Positions 27,611 to 36,696 of a DNA stretch of 64,000 bases are shown here, piece by piece. The notes under the pieces were generated by a model. The model was not told the origin of the DNA. It was given only the letters and a program-made list of their open reading frames with translations, and searched no databases. The stretch's first letter is position 1; each line of letters begins with the position of its first letter. Position numbers and translations under genes: made by a program. The stretch spans positions 166,280 through 230,279 of the forward strand of contig VIRH01000087.1 of assembly GCA_008107755.1 (NCBI GenBank). Direction: 5' to 3'. The stretch is from Rhodobacterales bacterium. Lineage in GTDB: Bacteria > Pseudomonadota > Alphaproteobacteria > Rhizobiales > Stappiaceae.

Positions 27611-28705
27611 TCAGGCCGCCGAGGATTTGCGGCTGACGTCGCCGAGATCGCGGTTCAACAGCATGCGCCCGAATTCCAGCACGAGCCCCTGATCCAGCTT
27701 GGTGCTCATGTCCTTCAGCGTGACGATTGCGTCGCGCGACGACAGGCCCGGCCTGTAGGCGCGATCTTCCGTCAGCGCGACGTAGATATCGCAGACGGTG
27801 ATCAAACGGACCTTGGTGGAGATCCGGTCCGCCTTCAGGCCATTCGGATACCCTGATCCGTCCAGATATTCATGGTGCTGGATTGCCATCTTCTTGATCT
27901 CGATCGGCACTTCCAGGCGCGCCTTGAGGATATCCCGCGCGAAATCGGGATGCCGCTTGACGGCGGCACGCTCCTTGTCGGTCAGCTTTTCGGCCTTGTC
28001 GAGGATGGTCAGCGGGATGCGCATCTTGCCTATGTCGTGGATCAGGCCGCCCGCAATCACTTCCTGACAGTCGGCTTCGCTCCATCCCAGATGCTCCGCG
28101 AAGGCTCCGGCGTATCCCGCCACGGTCAGGGAATGGCGATAGGTGGCGCTGTGGTGGGAGTGAACGGCCTTCAGCCAGTCACTCAATCCGTCAATCTGCA
28201 GGGCAGAGAACAATTCCATGGCGCCGGTCCGCATTTCAGCGGTGTGGATCTTGCTGTTCTGAACAGCAGACAAGCAGATGCTCTCCAGAAAGGCGTTGCA
28301 TTTGCGAAACGCCTGCGCGGACTGCTTGGGCACCCCTTCGTCGACCGGAATGGAGGTTGCCGCTCCAGCGAGTTTCTTGATCCTGTCCAGCAACAGGGCA
28401 AGGGAGATCTCTCGATCAATGACGACCGTCTTGCCCAGCGCGGCCGCCTGGATGTTTTCCTGTCGATTTGATTTGGTGACAATACAGAGAACCGGAATGC
28501 TTGAAATGCTTTCCCACGCCCCCCTGAGGGCGCGTAGCCCCGCATCGGTGGTCCCTTGAAGCTCGATGACGGCGACACGCGCGTCCCCGACTATTCTTGG
28601 TGTGACGCTGCTCATGTCGATCAGCCGGCACGAAAAGAAAAAAGGCAGTTTTCTTACCGGCGACTCCAAGGGAAGCGGACCGTCTGAAATCAGAACTATT
28701 TCCAT
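27611..28705 (-). CDS. HD-GYP c-di-GMP phosphodiesterase with divergent N-terminal receiver-like region
   Basis: 364 residues from ATG 28705, which has GAGG/AGGA just upstream. The C-terminal HD-GYP domain is complete: GGLIHDIGKMRIP with the HD pair (223-224) and HHEYLDGSGYP with the GYP motif (285-287). HD-GYP enzymes hydrolyse c-di-GMP. The first ~125 residues have receiver-like strands (VAVIEL, IPVLCIVTK) without a recognisable phospho-acceptor Asp pocket, so phosphorylation is doubtful. An exact TTAA-N7-TTAA site lies about 90 bases upstream. Confidence 0.9.
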   Translation of the reverse strand: MEIVLISDGPLPLESPVRKLPFFFSCRLIDMSSVTPRIVGDARVAVIELQGTTDAGLRALRGAWESISSIPVLCIVTKSNRQENIQAAALGKTVVIDREISLALLLDRIKKLAGAATSIPVDEGVPKQSAQAFRKCNAFLESICLSAVQNSKIHTAEMRTGAMELFSALQIDGLSDWLKAVHSHHSATYRHSLTVAGYAGAFAEHLGWSEADCQEVIAGGLIHDIGKMRIPLTILDKAEKLTDKERAAVKRHPDFARDILKARLEVPIEIKKMAIQHHEYLDGSGYPNGLKADRISTKVRLITVCDIYVALTEDRAYRPGLSSRDAIVTLKDMSTKLDQGLVLEFGRMLLNRDLGDVSRKSSAA

Positions 28706-28793
28706 TCCTGGCCTCATCGAGAGCTGTACAAAGCAAATCGCGGTGGACGGACTTACTGCGTACAGCATCCTCCTGGATTTTTCGGCCCAGCAA

Positions 28794-28808
28794 TTAAGAT
28801 AGGATTAA
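28794..28808 (-). promoter_or_regulatory. CtrA-type site upstream of the HD-GYP gene
   Basis: TTAAGATAGGATTAA: two TTAA half-sites seven bases apart, the CtrA binding arrangement. It begins 89 bases upstream of the HD-GYP start and overlaps the stop codon of the upstream tRNA nucleotidyltransferase gene, which reads away from the same promoter region on the same strand. Binding is inferred. Confidence 0.6.
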
Positions 28809-30061
28809 GACAGATCGTCTGCTGAGGCGAGAAGCTGCTCTTTCATGAGGGTAAACCCGCTTTTGCACCATTCATCCTCAAGACGTTCGAGGAGAACACC
28901 AAGGTCCCGGCCGGGCCTGTAGCCGAGCGCGATCAGGTCGGCGCCCCTGACCGGAAACTCCGGAACGGGCTCGCTGCGCGCCAGGGAAAGCACTTCCTCA
29001 AGCGAACCGGACCCGTCGGAGTTCTGCGCGATGCGGGTCGCCCAGGCGGCGAGAACACCGTCGACGGCGCCCTGCCTGCCGAAGCGATGCAGAAGCGATG
29101 CGACCGTCGGCTCTTCCCCCGGCCGGCGCAATTTCTTCATGGCCTCCCAGGCTGTGCGCATGCGGATACGCTCCGCATTCGAATGCCGCAACCGGTCGCA
29201 GACCCGCTCCAGATCCTCGCGCACAAAGCCGGACAGAACGACGAGGCCCAGTTCCGGGTCGCGCGTTTCCGCCGCAAGCGCATCAAGGCCGCGCAAGGCA
29301 GCATAGTCACCGCTGCGCGCGAGTCCGCCCGTGGCGATCTCCCACAATCCCGTGTCGTTCATCGTTCTGACGGCCTCGGCAGCCAGCGGAGCCTGAAGCA
29401 GGCGCCGCATCTCGTGACCGATCCGTTCGGCAGACAGATGCCGCAATCCGTCGCGCTGGCGCATGCAGGCTCCCAGAGCCTCTTCATCCATCTCGCCCTG
29501 GCCATACGACGCATGGATACGGAAGAACCTGAGGATACGCAGGTAATCCTCGCGAAGCCGGGTGTCCGGATCGCCGATGAACCGCACACGCCCGGCAAGG
29601 CAGTCTTCCAGTCCGCCCAGCGGATCATGCAGGTTGCCATCACGATCGACGTAAAGGGCATTCAGGGTAAAGTCGCGCCGTTCGGCATCGCGCTTCCAGC
29701 TCTTGCCGAAGACCACCCGGGCCTGCCGGCCAAACGTCTCCACGTCTTCGCGAAGCGTTGTCACCTCGTAGGCAAATCCATCGCTGACCACCGTCACCGT
29801 GCCATGATCTATTCCGGTCCCGATGGCCTTGAGGCCTGCGGCGGAACTGCGCGTCATCACCTGTTCCGGCGTGGCAGTGGTGGCAATGTCGACATCGGGC
29901 ACGGGGTGGGACAGCAGCGTGTTGCGCACGGCGCCGCCCACGACGCGGGCAAGGTCGCCGTCCTGTTCGACCGCCGCGAAGACGGCCTGAATTCCGGGAG
30001 TGTGGAGCCAGGAGGCTGCGCGTAACCTCTCGGCTGCAGTCGGTTCGCTCATGTCATTCAT
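28805..30061 (-). CDS. CCA-adding tRNA nucleotidyltransferase / poly(A) polymerase family
   Basis: 418 residues. Adds or repairs the CCA end of tRNAs. The nucleotidyltransferase head has RVVGGAVRNTLL and the catalytic PDVDIATTATPEQV (DxD), followed by RRDFTLNALYVDRDG and the LRILRFFRIHA region. Its start overlaps the stop of the DUF6111 gene upstream (30054-30061); a second ATG at 30052 is possible. Runs with DUF6111 and the Nudix gene as an overlapping set. Confidence 0.93.
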   Translation of the reverse strand: MNDMSEPTAAERLRAASWLHTPGIQAVFAAVEQDGDLARVVGGAVRNTLLSHPVPDVDIATTATPEQVMTRSSAAGLKAIGTGIDHGTVTVVSDGFAYEVTTLREDVETFGRQARVVFGKSWKRDAERRDFTLNALYVDRDGNLHDPLGGLEDCLAGRVRFIGDPDTRLREDYLRILRFFRIHASYGQGEMDEEALGACMRQRDGLRHLSAERIGHEMRRLLQAPLAAEAVRTMNDTGLWEIATGGLARSGDYAALRGLDALAAETRDPELGLVVLSGFVREDLERVCDRLRHSNAERIRMRTAWEAMKKLRRPGEEPTVASLLHRFGRQGAVDGVLAAWATRIAQNSDGSGSLEEVLSLARSEPVPEFPVRGADLIALGYRPGRDLGVLLERLEDEWCKSGFTLMKEQLLASADDLS

Positions 30062-30314
30062 ACCGGCCGGGCACGAAGACCCCGTCCCTCATCTCCGAGG
30101 GGCGATACTCCTTGCCGTCAGTGGCCCTGAGCTGGAACGCCATCGTCGCGAAACCAATAATCACAAGAACCAGCCCGGCGGCCGTCAGCCATGCGATCGG
30201 GCCTTTCGACCATCGGTCGGGATGCTTGCTGCGTTTGCCCAGCCACAGCCAGAGGGCGTAACAGACAAACGGGAGAAGGAACAAAAGAAGTTGAGCAAGA
30301 AAAATACGCAGCAT
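30054..30314 (-). CDS. DUF6111-family small membrane protein
   Basis: 86 residues with two hydrophobic segments (IFLAQLLLFLLPFVCYALWLWLG and WLTAAGLVLVIIGFATMAF), ending in a polar tail. This small family is typically placed next to the CCA-adding enzyme and a Nudix gene in alphaproteobacteria, as here; I name it from memory of that context. Its ATG overlaps the upstream Nudix stop (TGATG), so translation is coupled. No function is known to me. Confidence 0.7.
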   Translation of the reverse strand: MLRIFLAQLLLFLLPFVCYALWLWLGKRSKHPDRWSKGPIAWLTAAGLVLVIIGFATMAFQLRATDGKEYRPSEMRDGVFVPGRYE

Positions 30315-30964
30315 CAGCGATAAACCGTTTCATAAAGTGAGCGGATGATACCGGCGGTGACGCCCCAGATGTAACGCTCACCGAAAGGCATCGCATAGAA
30401 GTAGCGCGGCCTGCCTTGCCAGTCGCGGCTCAGTTTCTGGTGATTGGCGGGGTCCATCAGGAACCGCAGCGGCACTTCGAAGATATCATCGACCTCGGCA
30501 GGATTGGGCGTGAACGCCGACGATGCCTCGACAACGCCGACAACGGGAATGACCTTGTAGCCGGAGCCGGTCAGATAGGGTGACAGTCTGCCCAGCAGGC
30601 CAACGCGGGAGGAAGGCAGGCCGATTTCCTCCTCCGCCTCCCGCAGTGCGGCGGCCTCCGGATCGGCATCCGTCGGATCGATCTTGCCGCCTGGAAAGGC
30701 AATCTGTCCGGCATGTGAACTCAGGTGCCCGGTTCTCTGGGTCAGGATGACATTGGGCCCGTCCTCGCGTGGGCGAAGCCCGATCAGGACGGCAGCGTCT
30801 CTCGGCGGACCGTCCCACCTGGCATAGGGCCCAAGATCCGGGTTGAGAACATGATCGCCCGTTTCCCGGTCGCCGTTGTCCCGGGAAGCCGCGGCAAGGC
30901 GTGCGCCGAGACGTTTGTCCCAGTCGCGTGCGCCGAAGGTATCGCTGGTAAATGGTGCAGACAT
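30314..30964 (-). CDS. Nudix hydrolase, CoA pyrophosphatase type
   Basis: 216 residues. The Nudix box is complete: GGKIDPTDADPEAAALREAEEEIGL, with the extra Asp spacing typical of the NudL/CoAse group, and AVLIGLRPREDGPNVILTQRTGHLSSHAGQIAFPGG precedes it. Such enzymes cleave CoA and related dinucleoside compounds. First gene of an overlapping set with DUF6111 and the tRNA nucleotidyltransferase. Confidence 0.88.
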   Translation of the reverse strand: MSAPFTSDTFGARDWDKRLGARLAAASRDNGDRETGDHVLNPDLGPYARWDGPPRDAAVLIGLRPREDGPNVILTQRTGHLSSHAGQIAFPGGKIDPTDADPEAAALREAEEEIGLPSSRVGLLGRLSPYLTGSGYKVIPVVGVVEASSAFTPNPAEVDDIFEVPLRFLMDPANHQKLSRDWQGRPRYFYAMPFGERYIWGVTAGIIRSLYETVYR

Positions 30965-30995
30965 CGATTCTGATCGTCAGATGCTGGCCGGAGCG

Positions 30996-31610
30996 CTATG
31001 CGGCATCCGGGCCTTCAAGCAGATCCGATCCCAGCGCGAAAAACTGTCCCTTGCTCCAGATACCCATCTCCTTGCCATGTTCTCCCTGACGTTCTTCCAG
31101 CATCTCGGCAAGCTGATACATGAGTGCGCGTGTGAACAGCGCTTCCAGCCGGCCCCGAACAAGAACATAGGGTTTCAATCCGCCGCTGTCCGGTTCTTTT
31201 TCAAACCGCAGCGGATGGTACGGCCCGACCGTGACCAGATCACCTAGATTTGTGCGCAGCGTCAGCGTCTGATCCCGTCCCTCTCCCGCGACCGCCATCT
31301 CGACAGCCAGTAGCGGTGCATCTTCCACCGTGATCCCGATCTTCTCGACCGGAGTGACCAGGTAGTGCCGGCCGTCCGCATCCCTGCGCAGCACCGAGGC
31401 AAACAGTTTCACCAGAGGCTCGCGGCCGATCGGCGAACCGAGGTAATGCCAGCTACCGTCCCGCGCGATCCGGATGTCGAGATCGCCGCAATAGGGCGGA
31501 TTCCATTTCTCCACTGGAGGGGGCGATCTGTCGCTGGCATCAGCCCGGCTGATCAGCGCCTTGAGACCTTCCGGCATTGAGCGGCCAATGTTTTCTGGCT
31601 CGTTCGGCAT
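30996..31610 (-). CDS. DUF1285-family protein
   Basis: 204 residues from ATG 31610; an upstream in-frame ATG at 31643 is less likely. Shows the DUF1285 pattern: PPVEKWNPPYCGDLDIRIARDGSWHYLGSPIGREPLVKLFASVLRRDADGRHYLVTPVEKIGI, then TNLGDLVTVGPYHPLRF. The family is cytoplasmic and of unknown function. It lies 31 bases upstream of the Nudix gene on the same strand and divergent from the MoxR operon. Confidence 0.85.
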   Translation of the reverse strand: MPNEPENIGRSMPEGLKALISRADASDRSPPPVEKWNPPYCGDLDIRIARDGSWHYLGSPIGREPLVKLFASVLRRDADGRHYLVTPVEKIGITVEDAPLLAVEMAVAGEGRDQTLTLRTNLGDLVTVGPYHPLRFEKEPDSGGLKPYVLVRGRLEALFTRALMYQLAEMLEERQGEHGKEMGIWSKGQFFALGSDLLEGPDAA

Positions 31611-31889
31611 CGGATAACAAACCCTTGTCCTGTCTTTGGACACCGGAATTTTTACCTATTCCGGTCACGGACGGGGTCTCGGGAAACCGCAAGCTTCCGC
31701 GGCTTTCCAAGACCTTATCCCCAAAGCATGGAAAGATTCTTCGACCTTTCCACTGTTGGGCGCACAATTACGCCTTATCTAGCAAATCATATGGTGTCAG
31801 ACTGCCAGAGTCGCGACAACCGGCGTAGGGACGGTTCTCGTACGATCGACGGTGCAAGGCCGAAAACCAGATTACTGGAAAGGTGATAT

Positions 31890-32909
<1,020 letters not shown>

Positions 32910-32940
32910 CCTCAAGCCCCAGCATCGGGAGCCCGAACGT

Positions 32941-33864
32941 ATGGACCAACCAGACGCAACAGCAGGCATTGACCGGGACACCTGGCCGAACGTCATCGGC
33001 GAGGCGCGTTCCGTGGCCGATGCACTGCCGGATCTTCTGGTCGAGGCAAGCCATGTTGCGAATTCCATCGTTGCCGGCTGGCATGGCCGCCGCCGCGCGG
33101 GCCCCGGCGAGAGCTTCTGGCAGTTCCGGCCCTTCAACATGGGCGAACCGGCCAAGCGCATCGACTGGCGCCGCTCCGCCCGTGACGATCATCTTTACGT
33201 GCGAGAGCGCGAATGGGAGGCGGCCCACACCGTCTGGCTCTGGGCGGACCTTTCTTCCTCCATGGTGTTCCGCTCACGCCTCGCATCTGCTGCCAAGCGC
33301 GACCGGGCCATCGTCCTGATGCTGGCTCTTGCCGACATGCTTGCCGAGACGGGCGAACGCATTGGCCTGCCAGGCATCACCCGTGCCTTTTCCGACCGGC
33401 GCGCCGCCGAGCGGCTGGCCGATGCCCTCGCGCATCTTTCCAAGCCCGCCGCCCTTCCCGAAATCCTTCCCATCAAGCGCTTTGCCGATGTGGTCGTGGT
33501 CTCGGATTTCCTGGATCCGCTGGAGGACATCGGTTCCTGGATCGCACAGGTCGCCGGCACCGGTGCCCGCGGGCACCTTGTTCAGGTGCTCGACCCGATC
33601 GAGGAAACCTTTCCCTTCGACGGCCGCATTGAATTTACCGACCCGGAAAAAGGCATCCGCCTGACCGCCGGGCGCGCCGAAAACTGGCGCGAGGATTATC
33701 GCAACCGCCTGGAAGCTCACCGAGCGGAAATCCGTGACATGGCACGCAAGGCGGGCTGGACCTATGTCCTCCACCACACCGACAGACCCGCTTCCGAACC
33801 TCTTCTGGTTCTGCACAGCGCGTTGTCCGGATCCATGGATGTCATGCAAAGAGGAGGCGTCTGA
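32941..33864 (+). CDS. DUF58-domain protein
   Basis: 307 residues. The DUF58 core is clear: GRRRAGPGESFWQFRPFNMGEPAKRIDWRRSARDDHLYVREREWEAAHTVWLWADLSSSM, where DLSSSM is the metal-binding-like start of a VWA-type fold. It is usually encoded next to MoxR, as here. No membrane segment is obvious. Role inferred from the family: partner or substrate of the MoxR chaperone. Confidence 0.9.
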   Translation: MDQPDATAGIDRDTWPNVIGEARSVADALPDLLVEASHVANSIVAGWHGRRRAGPGESFWQFRPFNMGEPAKRIDWRRSARDDHLYVREREWEAAHTVWLWADLSSSMVFRSRLASAAKRDRAIVLMLALADMLAETGERIGLPGITRAFSDRRAAERLADALAHLSKPAALPEILPIKRFADVVVVSDFLDPLEDIGSWIAQVAGTGARGHLVQVLDPIEETFPFDGRIEFTDPEKGIRLTAGRAENWREDYRNRLEAHRAEIRDMARKAGWTYVLHHTDRPASEPLLVLHSALSGSMDVMQRGGV

Positions 33865-33867
33865 CCC

Positions 33868-36684
33868 GTGTTTGCTGGACTGCCGCTGACGTTTACCGCT
33901 CCGTGGATACTTGCTGCGCTTGCGCTGCTGCCGGTCATCTGGTGGTTGCTGCGCCTGACGCCGCCGCGTCCGCGCGCGATCCAGTTTCCGCCCACGAGAC
34001 TTCTGCTCGACATCGACCAGCACGAGGAAACGCCGCAGCGCAGTCCGTGGTGGCTGACCCTTCTGCGTCTCCTGCTCGCAGCGCTCCTGATCATTGCCCT
34101 TGCCGGCCCGGTCTGGCGCACCTCCGAGCCGGTCGCGACCGGTAACGGCGTCTTGTGGCTGATCGTGGACAATGGCTGGATGTCCGCCGAAAGCTGGACC
34201 GCGGAGGTGAACACTGCCGAGCAGCTTCTCAAAACAGCCGAAAAGGCGGGACAGCCCGTCTTGTTTGCGGCCACTGCCGAGGGCTCCGCGCAAAGCTTCT
34301 CGCCGGAAACAGCGGCCATGGCGCTGGAAAAGCTGCGCGCCCTCGAACCGCGCCCCTACCCGCCCCATCGCAGCGAACTCAGCGACGGTTTGCGCGAGGC
34401 ATCGCAGGAGGCGCCTCCGGGCGCGGTGATCTGGCTGTCCGACAACACCAACACGCCAGACAGCTTCACGGCCGACCTTGCCGACATGGTTGGCGGCGCG
34501 CCGGTGACGGTCCTTACCGGTCTCAGCACGCCTCTCGGCCTCAAGAACCTCTCCAACGATGCCGACGCCCTGACACTTACCGTCGTGCGTCATCCCGAGC
34601 GTCGGGGAGACACCGTCTCCGTTCAGGCGCTCGATCTGAAGGGCCTTGTTCTGGGCGAAGTTCAGACGTCCTTCGAAAACGGCGTGAGCGAAGCCGAAGC
34701 GCGTTTCGAGCTTCCGAGCGAACTGCGCAATGATGTCGCCCGTGTCGAGATTGCCGGTGAAGACGCCGCCGGAGCCGTGCAGCTCGTCGACGACAGCTGG
34801 CGCCGGCGCACCGTCGGCCTGATCTCCGGCCAGTCCGGCGACCTGGACCAGCCACTTCTGTCTCCGATCTACTACCTCGAACGCGCCCTCGCCCCGTTTT
34901 CCGATATCCGTACGCCGCGGGACAACGATATCGCCGAGGCGGTTCCGGCCCTGATCGATCAGGGCATTTCCGTCCTCGTTCTGGCAGATGTCGGGCGCCT
35001 GCCAGACACCACCACCCAGACGCTGCGCGAATGGGTGGAAAACGGCGGCATGCTTCTGCGTTTCGCAGGCCCGCGCACCGCCGGCGGCAGCGATGATCTC
35101 GTGCCCGTCCGCCTGAGAGCCGGAGACCGCTCCCTCGGCGGATCGCTGTCCTGGAAGCAGCCCCAGCACCTCGCCGATTTTCCCGGAGACTCTCCGTTCG
35201 CCGGATTGAGAGTTCCCGAAGAGGTGACGGTAACCCGCCAGGTGCTGGCCGAACCGACATCTGATCTGCCGGACCGCACCTGGGCAATGCTGGAAGACGG
35301 GACACCGCTCGTGACCGCTGCCCCGCTCGGTGCGGGAACGATGGTGCTGTTCCATGTCACCGCCGACAGCTCATGGTCGAATCTGCCGCTTTCCGGTGTC
35401 TTCCTGAACATGCTGCGGCGGATCCTGTCCGTTTCCAACGTCGCGTCGGCCTCCGAGGCCTCCGATGACACAACCGCTTCTCAAAGCGTCCTGCCGCCGC
35501 TCAGGCTGCTCGACGGCTTCGGGCGCTTCGGGCCCCCGCCTGTCGAAGTGACACCCGTCAGCGCATCCGCCTTCCGTGACGCCTCCGCAAGCCGCCGCAC
35601 CCCGCCGGGCCTATATGGAACGGAAGACGGGTTTCGCGCGCTCAATCTGCTGCGGAGCGAGGACGAATTGCAGCCGCTGGATCTGTCCGCGCTCGGCGAC
35701 CGAGCCGTGGAGGCTGCCTATCCCGCCTCCGAACCTCTGGACCTCAGGGCCGCGTTCTTCACCTTCGCCTTCCTGCTGATGGTTCTTGATGCGATCGTCG
35801 TGTTCCTGCTGGCCGGCGGCCTGAGCCGCGTCGGCCTGCGCGGCCGAATGGCCGCTATCGGGCTGCCGCTCGCCCTAGCCGGGGCATTCTTTGCCGGCAT
35901 GCCGGACACCGCTCGGGCGCAGTCCACTTCCGACGACCTTCAGGCGCTGGAATCAACATTGGATACGCGGCTTGCCTACGTCCTTACCGGCAATCCCGAG
36001 ATCGATGACACCAGCGCTGCCGGGATCAGCGGACTGACCCAGTTCCTGTCCGAACGTACCGCGCTGGAGCCGGGCGAGCCGATCGGCATCGACATCGCCA
36101 ACGACGAACTCGCCTTCTATTCGCTGCTCTACTGGCCCATCGATCCCGCCGCGGACAAGCCCGATGACCAGACCATGGCCCGGATCGATACCTTCATGCG
36201 CAATGGCGGCACGATCCTGTTCGACACGAGGGACGCCATCAACGCCTCCGCCAACAGTTTCGCCTCCACTCCCGGCACTCTGAAGCTGCGCGAAATTCTT
36301 GAGGATCTCGACGTGCCCCCTCTTCAGCCGGTTCCGCCTGATCACGTGCTGACCAAGTCCTTCTATCTTCTGGAAACCTTTCCCGGCCGCTATGCCAGCA
36401 GCCCGCTCTGGGTGGAAAGCCTTGAGGAGATCGCAGCACGCGGAGACCGGCCCGTGCGCGCGGGCGACGGTGTCTCGCCGCTCCTGATCACCGGCAACGA
36501 CTTCGCCGCCGCCTGGGCCATCAGCCAGGGCGGAGAATTCTTGTTCCCGACAGTGCCGAACAACCCGATGCAGAGGGACTATGCCTTCCGCTCCGGGGTC
36601 AACATCGTCATGTACAGCCTGACGGGGAACTACAAGGCCGACCAGGTGCATATTCCCGCCCTGCTCGAGCGACTTGGACAATAG
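33868..36684 (+). CDS. BatA-N-terminal/DUF4159 membrane protein
   Basis: 938 residues from a GTG at 33868, three bases after the DUF58 stop, with GAGGAGG at 33851-33857. Two N-terminal membrane segments (PWILAALALLPVIWWLLRLTPP and LTLLRLLLAALLIIALAGPVW) match the BatA N-terminal module. A large periplasmic-side part is followed by another helix pair near residues 630-680. The C-terminal ~230 residues are DUF4159 (TFMRNGGTILFDTRDAI; LTKSFYLLETFPGRYASSPLWVE). Function unknown; works with the MoxR/DUF58 genes in envelope homeostasis is an inference. Confidence 0.88.
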   Translation: MFAGLPLTFTAPWILAALALLPVIWWLLRLTPPRPRAIQFPPTRLLLDIDQHEETPQRSPWWLTLLRLLLAALLIIALAGPVWRTSEPVATGNGVLWLIVDNGWMSAESWTAEVNTAEQLLKTAEKAGQPVLFAATAEGSAQSFSPETAAMALEKLRALEPRPYPPHRSELSDGLREASQEAPPGAVIWLSDNTNTPDSFTADLADMVGGAPVTVLTGLSTPLGLKNLSNDADALTLTVVRHPERRGDTVSVQALDLKGLVLGEVQTSFENGVSEAEARFELPSELRNDVARVEIAGEDAAGAVQLVDDSWRRRTVGLISGQSGDLDQPLLSPIYYLERALAPFSDIRTPRDNDIAEAVPALIDQGISVLVLADVGRLPDTTTQTLREWVENGGMLLRFAGPRTAGGSDDLVPVRLRAGDRSLGGSLSWKQPQHLADFPGDSPFAGLRVPEEVTVTRQVLAEPTSDLPDRTWAMLEDGTPLVTAAPLGAGTMVLFHVTADSSWSNLPLSGVFLNMLRRILSVSNVASASEASDDTTASQSVLPPLRLLDGFGRFGPPPVEVTPVSASAFRDASASRRTPPGLYGTEDGFRALNLLRSEDELQPLDLSALGDRAVEAAYPASEPLDLRAAFFTFAFLLMVLDAIVVFLLAGGLSRVGLRGRMAAIGLPLALAGAFFAGMPDTARAQSTSDDLQALESTLDTRLAYVLTGNPEIDDTSAAGISGLTQFLSERTALEPGEPIGIDIANDELAFYSLLYWPIDPAADKPDDQTMARIDTFMRNGGTILFDTRDAINASANSFASTPGTLKLREILEDLDVPPLQPVPPDHVLTKSFYLLETFPGRYASSPLWVESLEEIAARGDRPVRAGDGVSPLLITGNDFAAAWAISQGGEFLFPTVPNNPMQRDYAFRSGVNIVMYSLTGNYKADQVHIPALLERLGQ

Positions 36685-36696
36685 TTAGGAAAGCTG

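Noticed and set aside
33274..35355. 693-residue minus-strand open frame opposite the DUF58/DUF4159 genes
   Set aside because: Lies exactly opposite two well-supported genes, shows no family motif and has the composition of an antisense shadow in GC-rich DNA.
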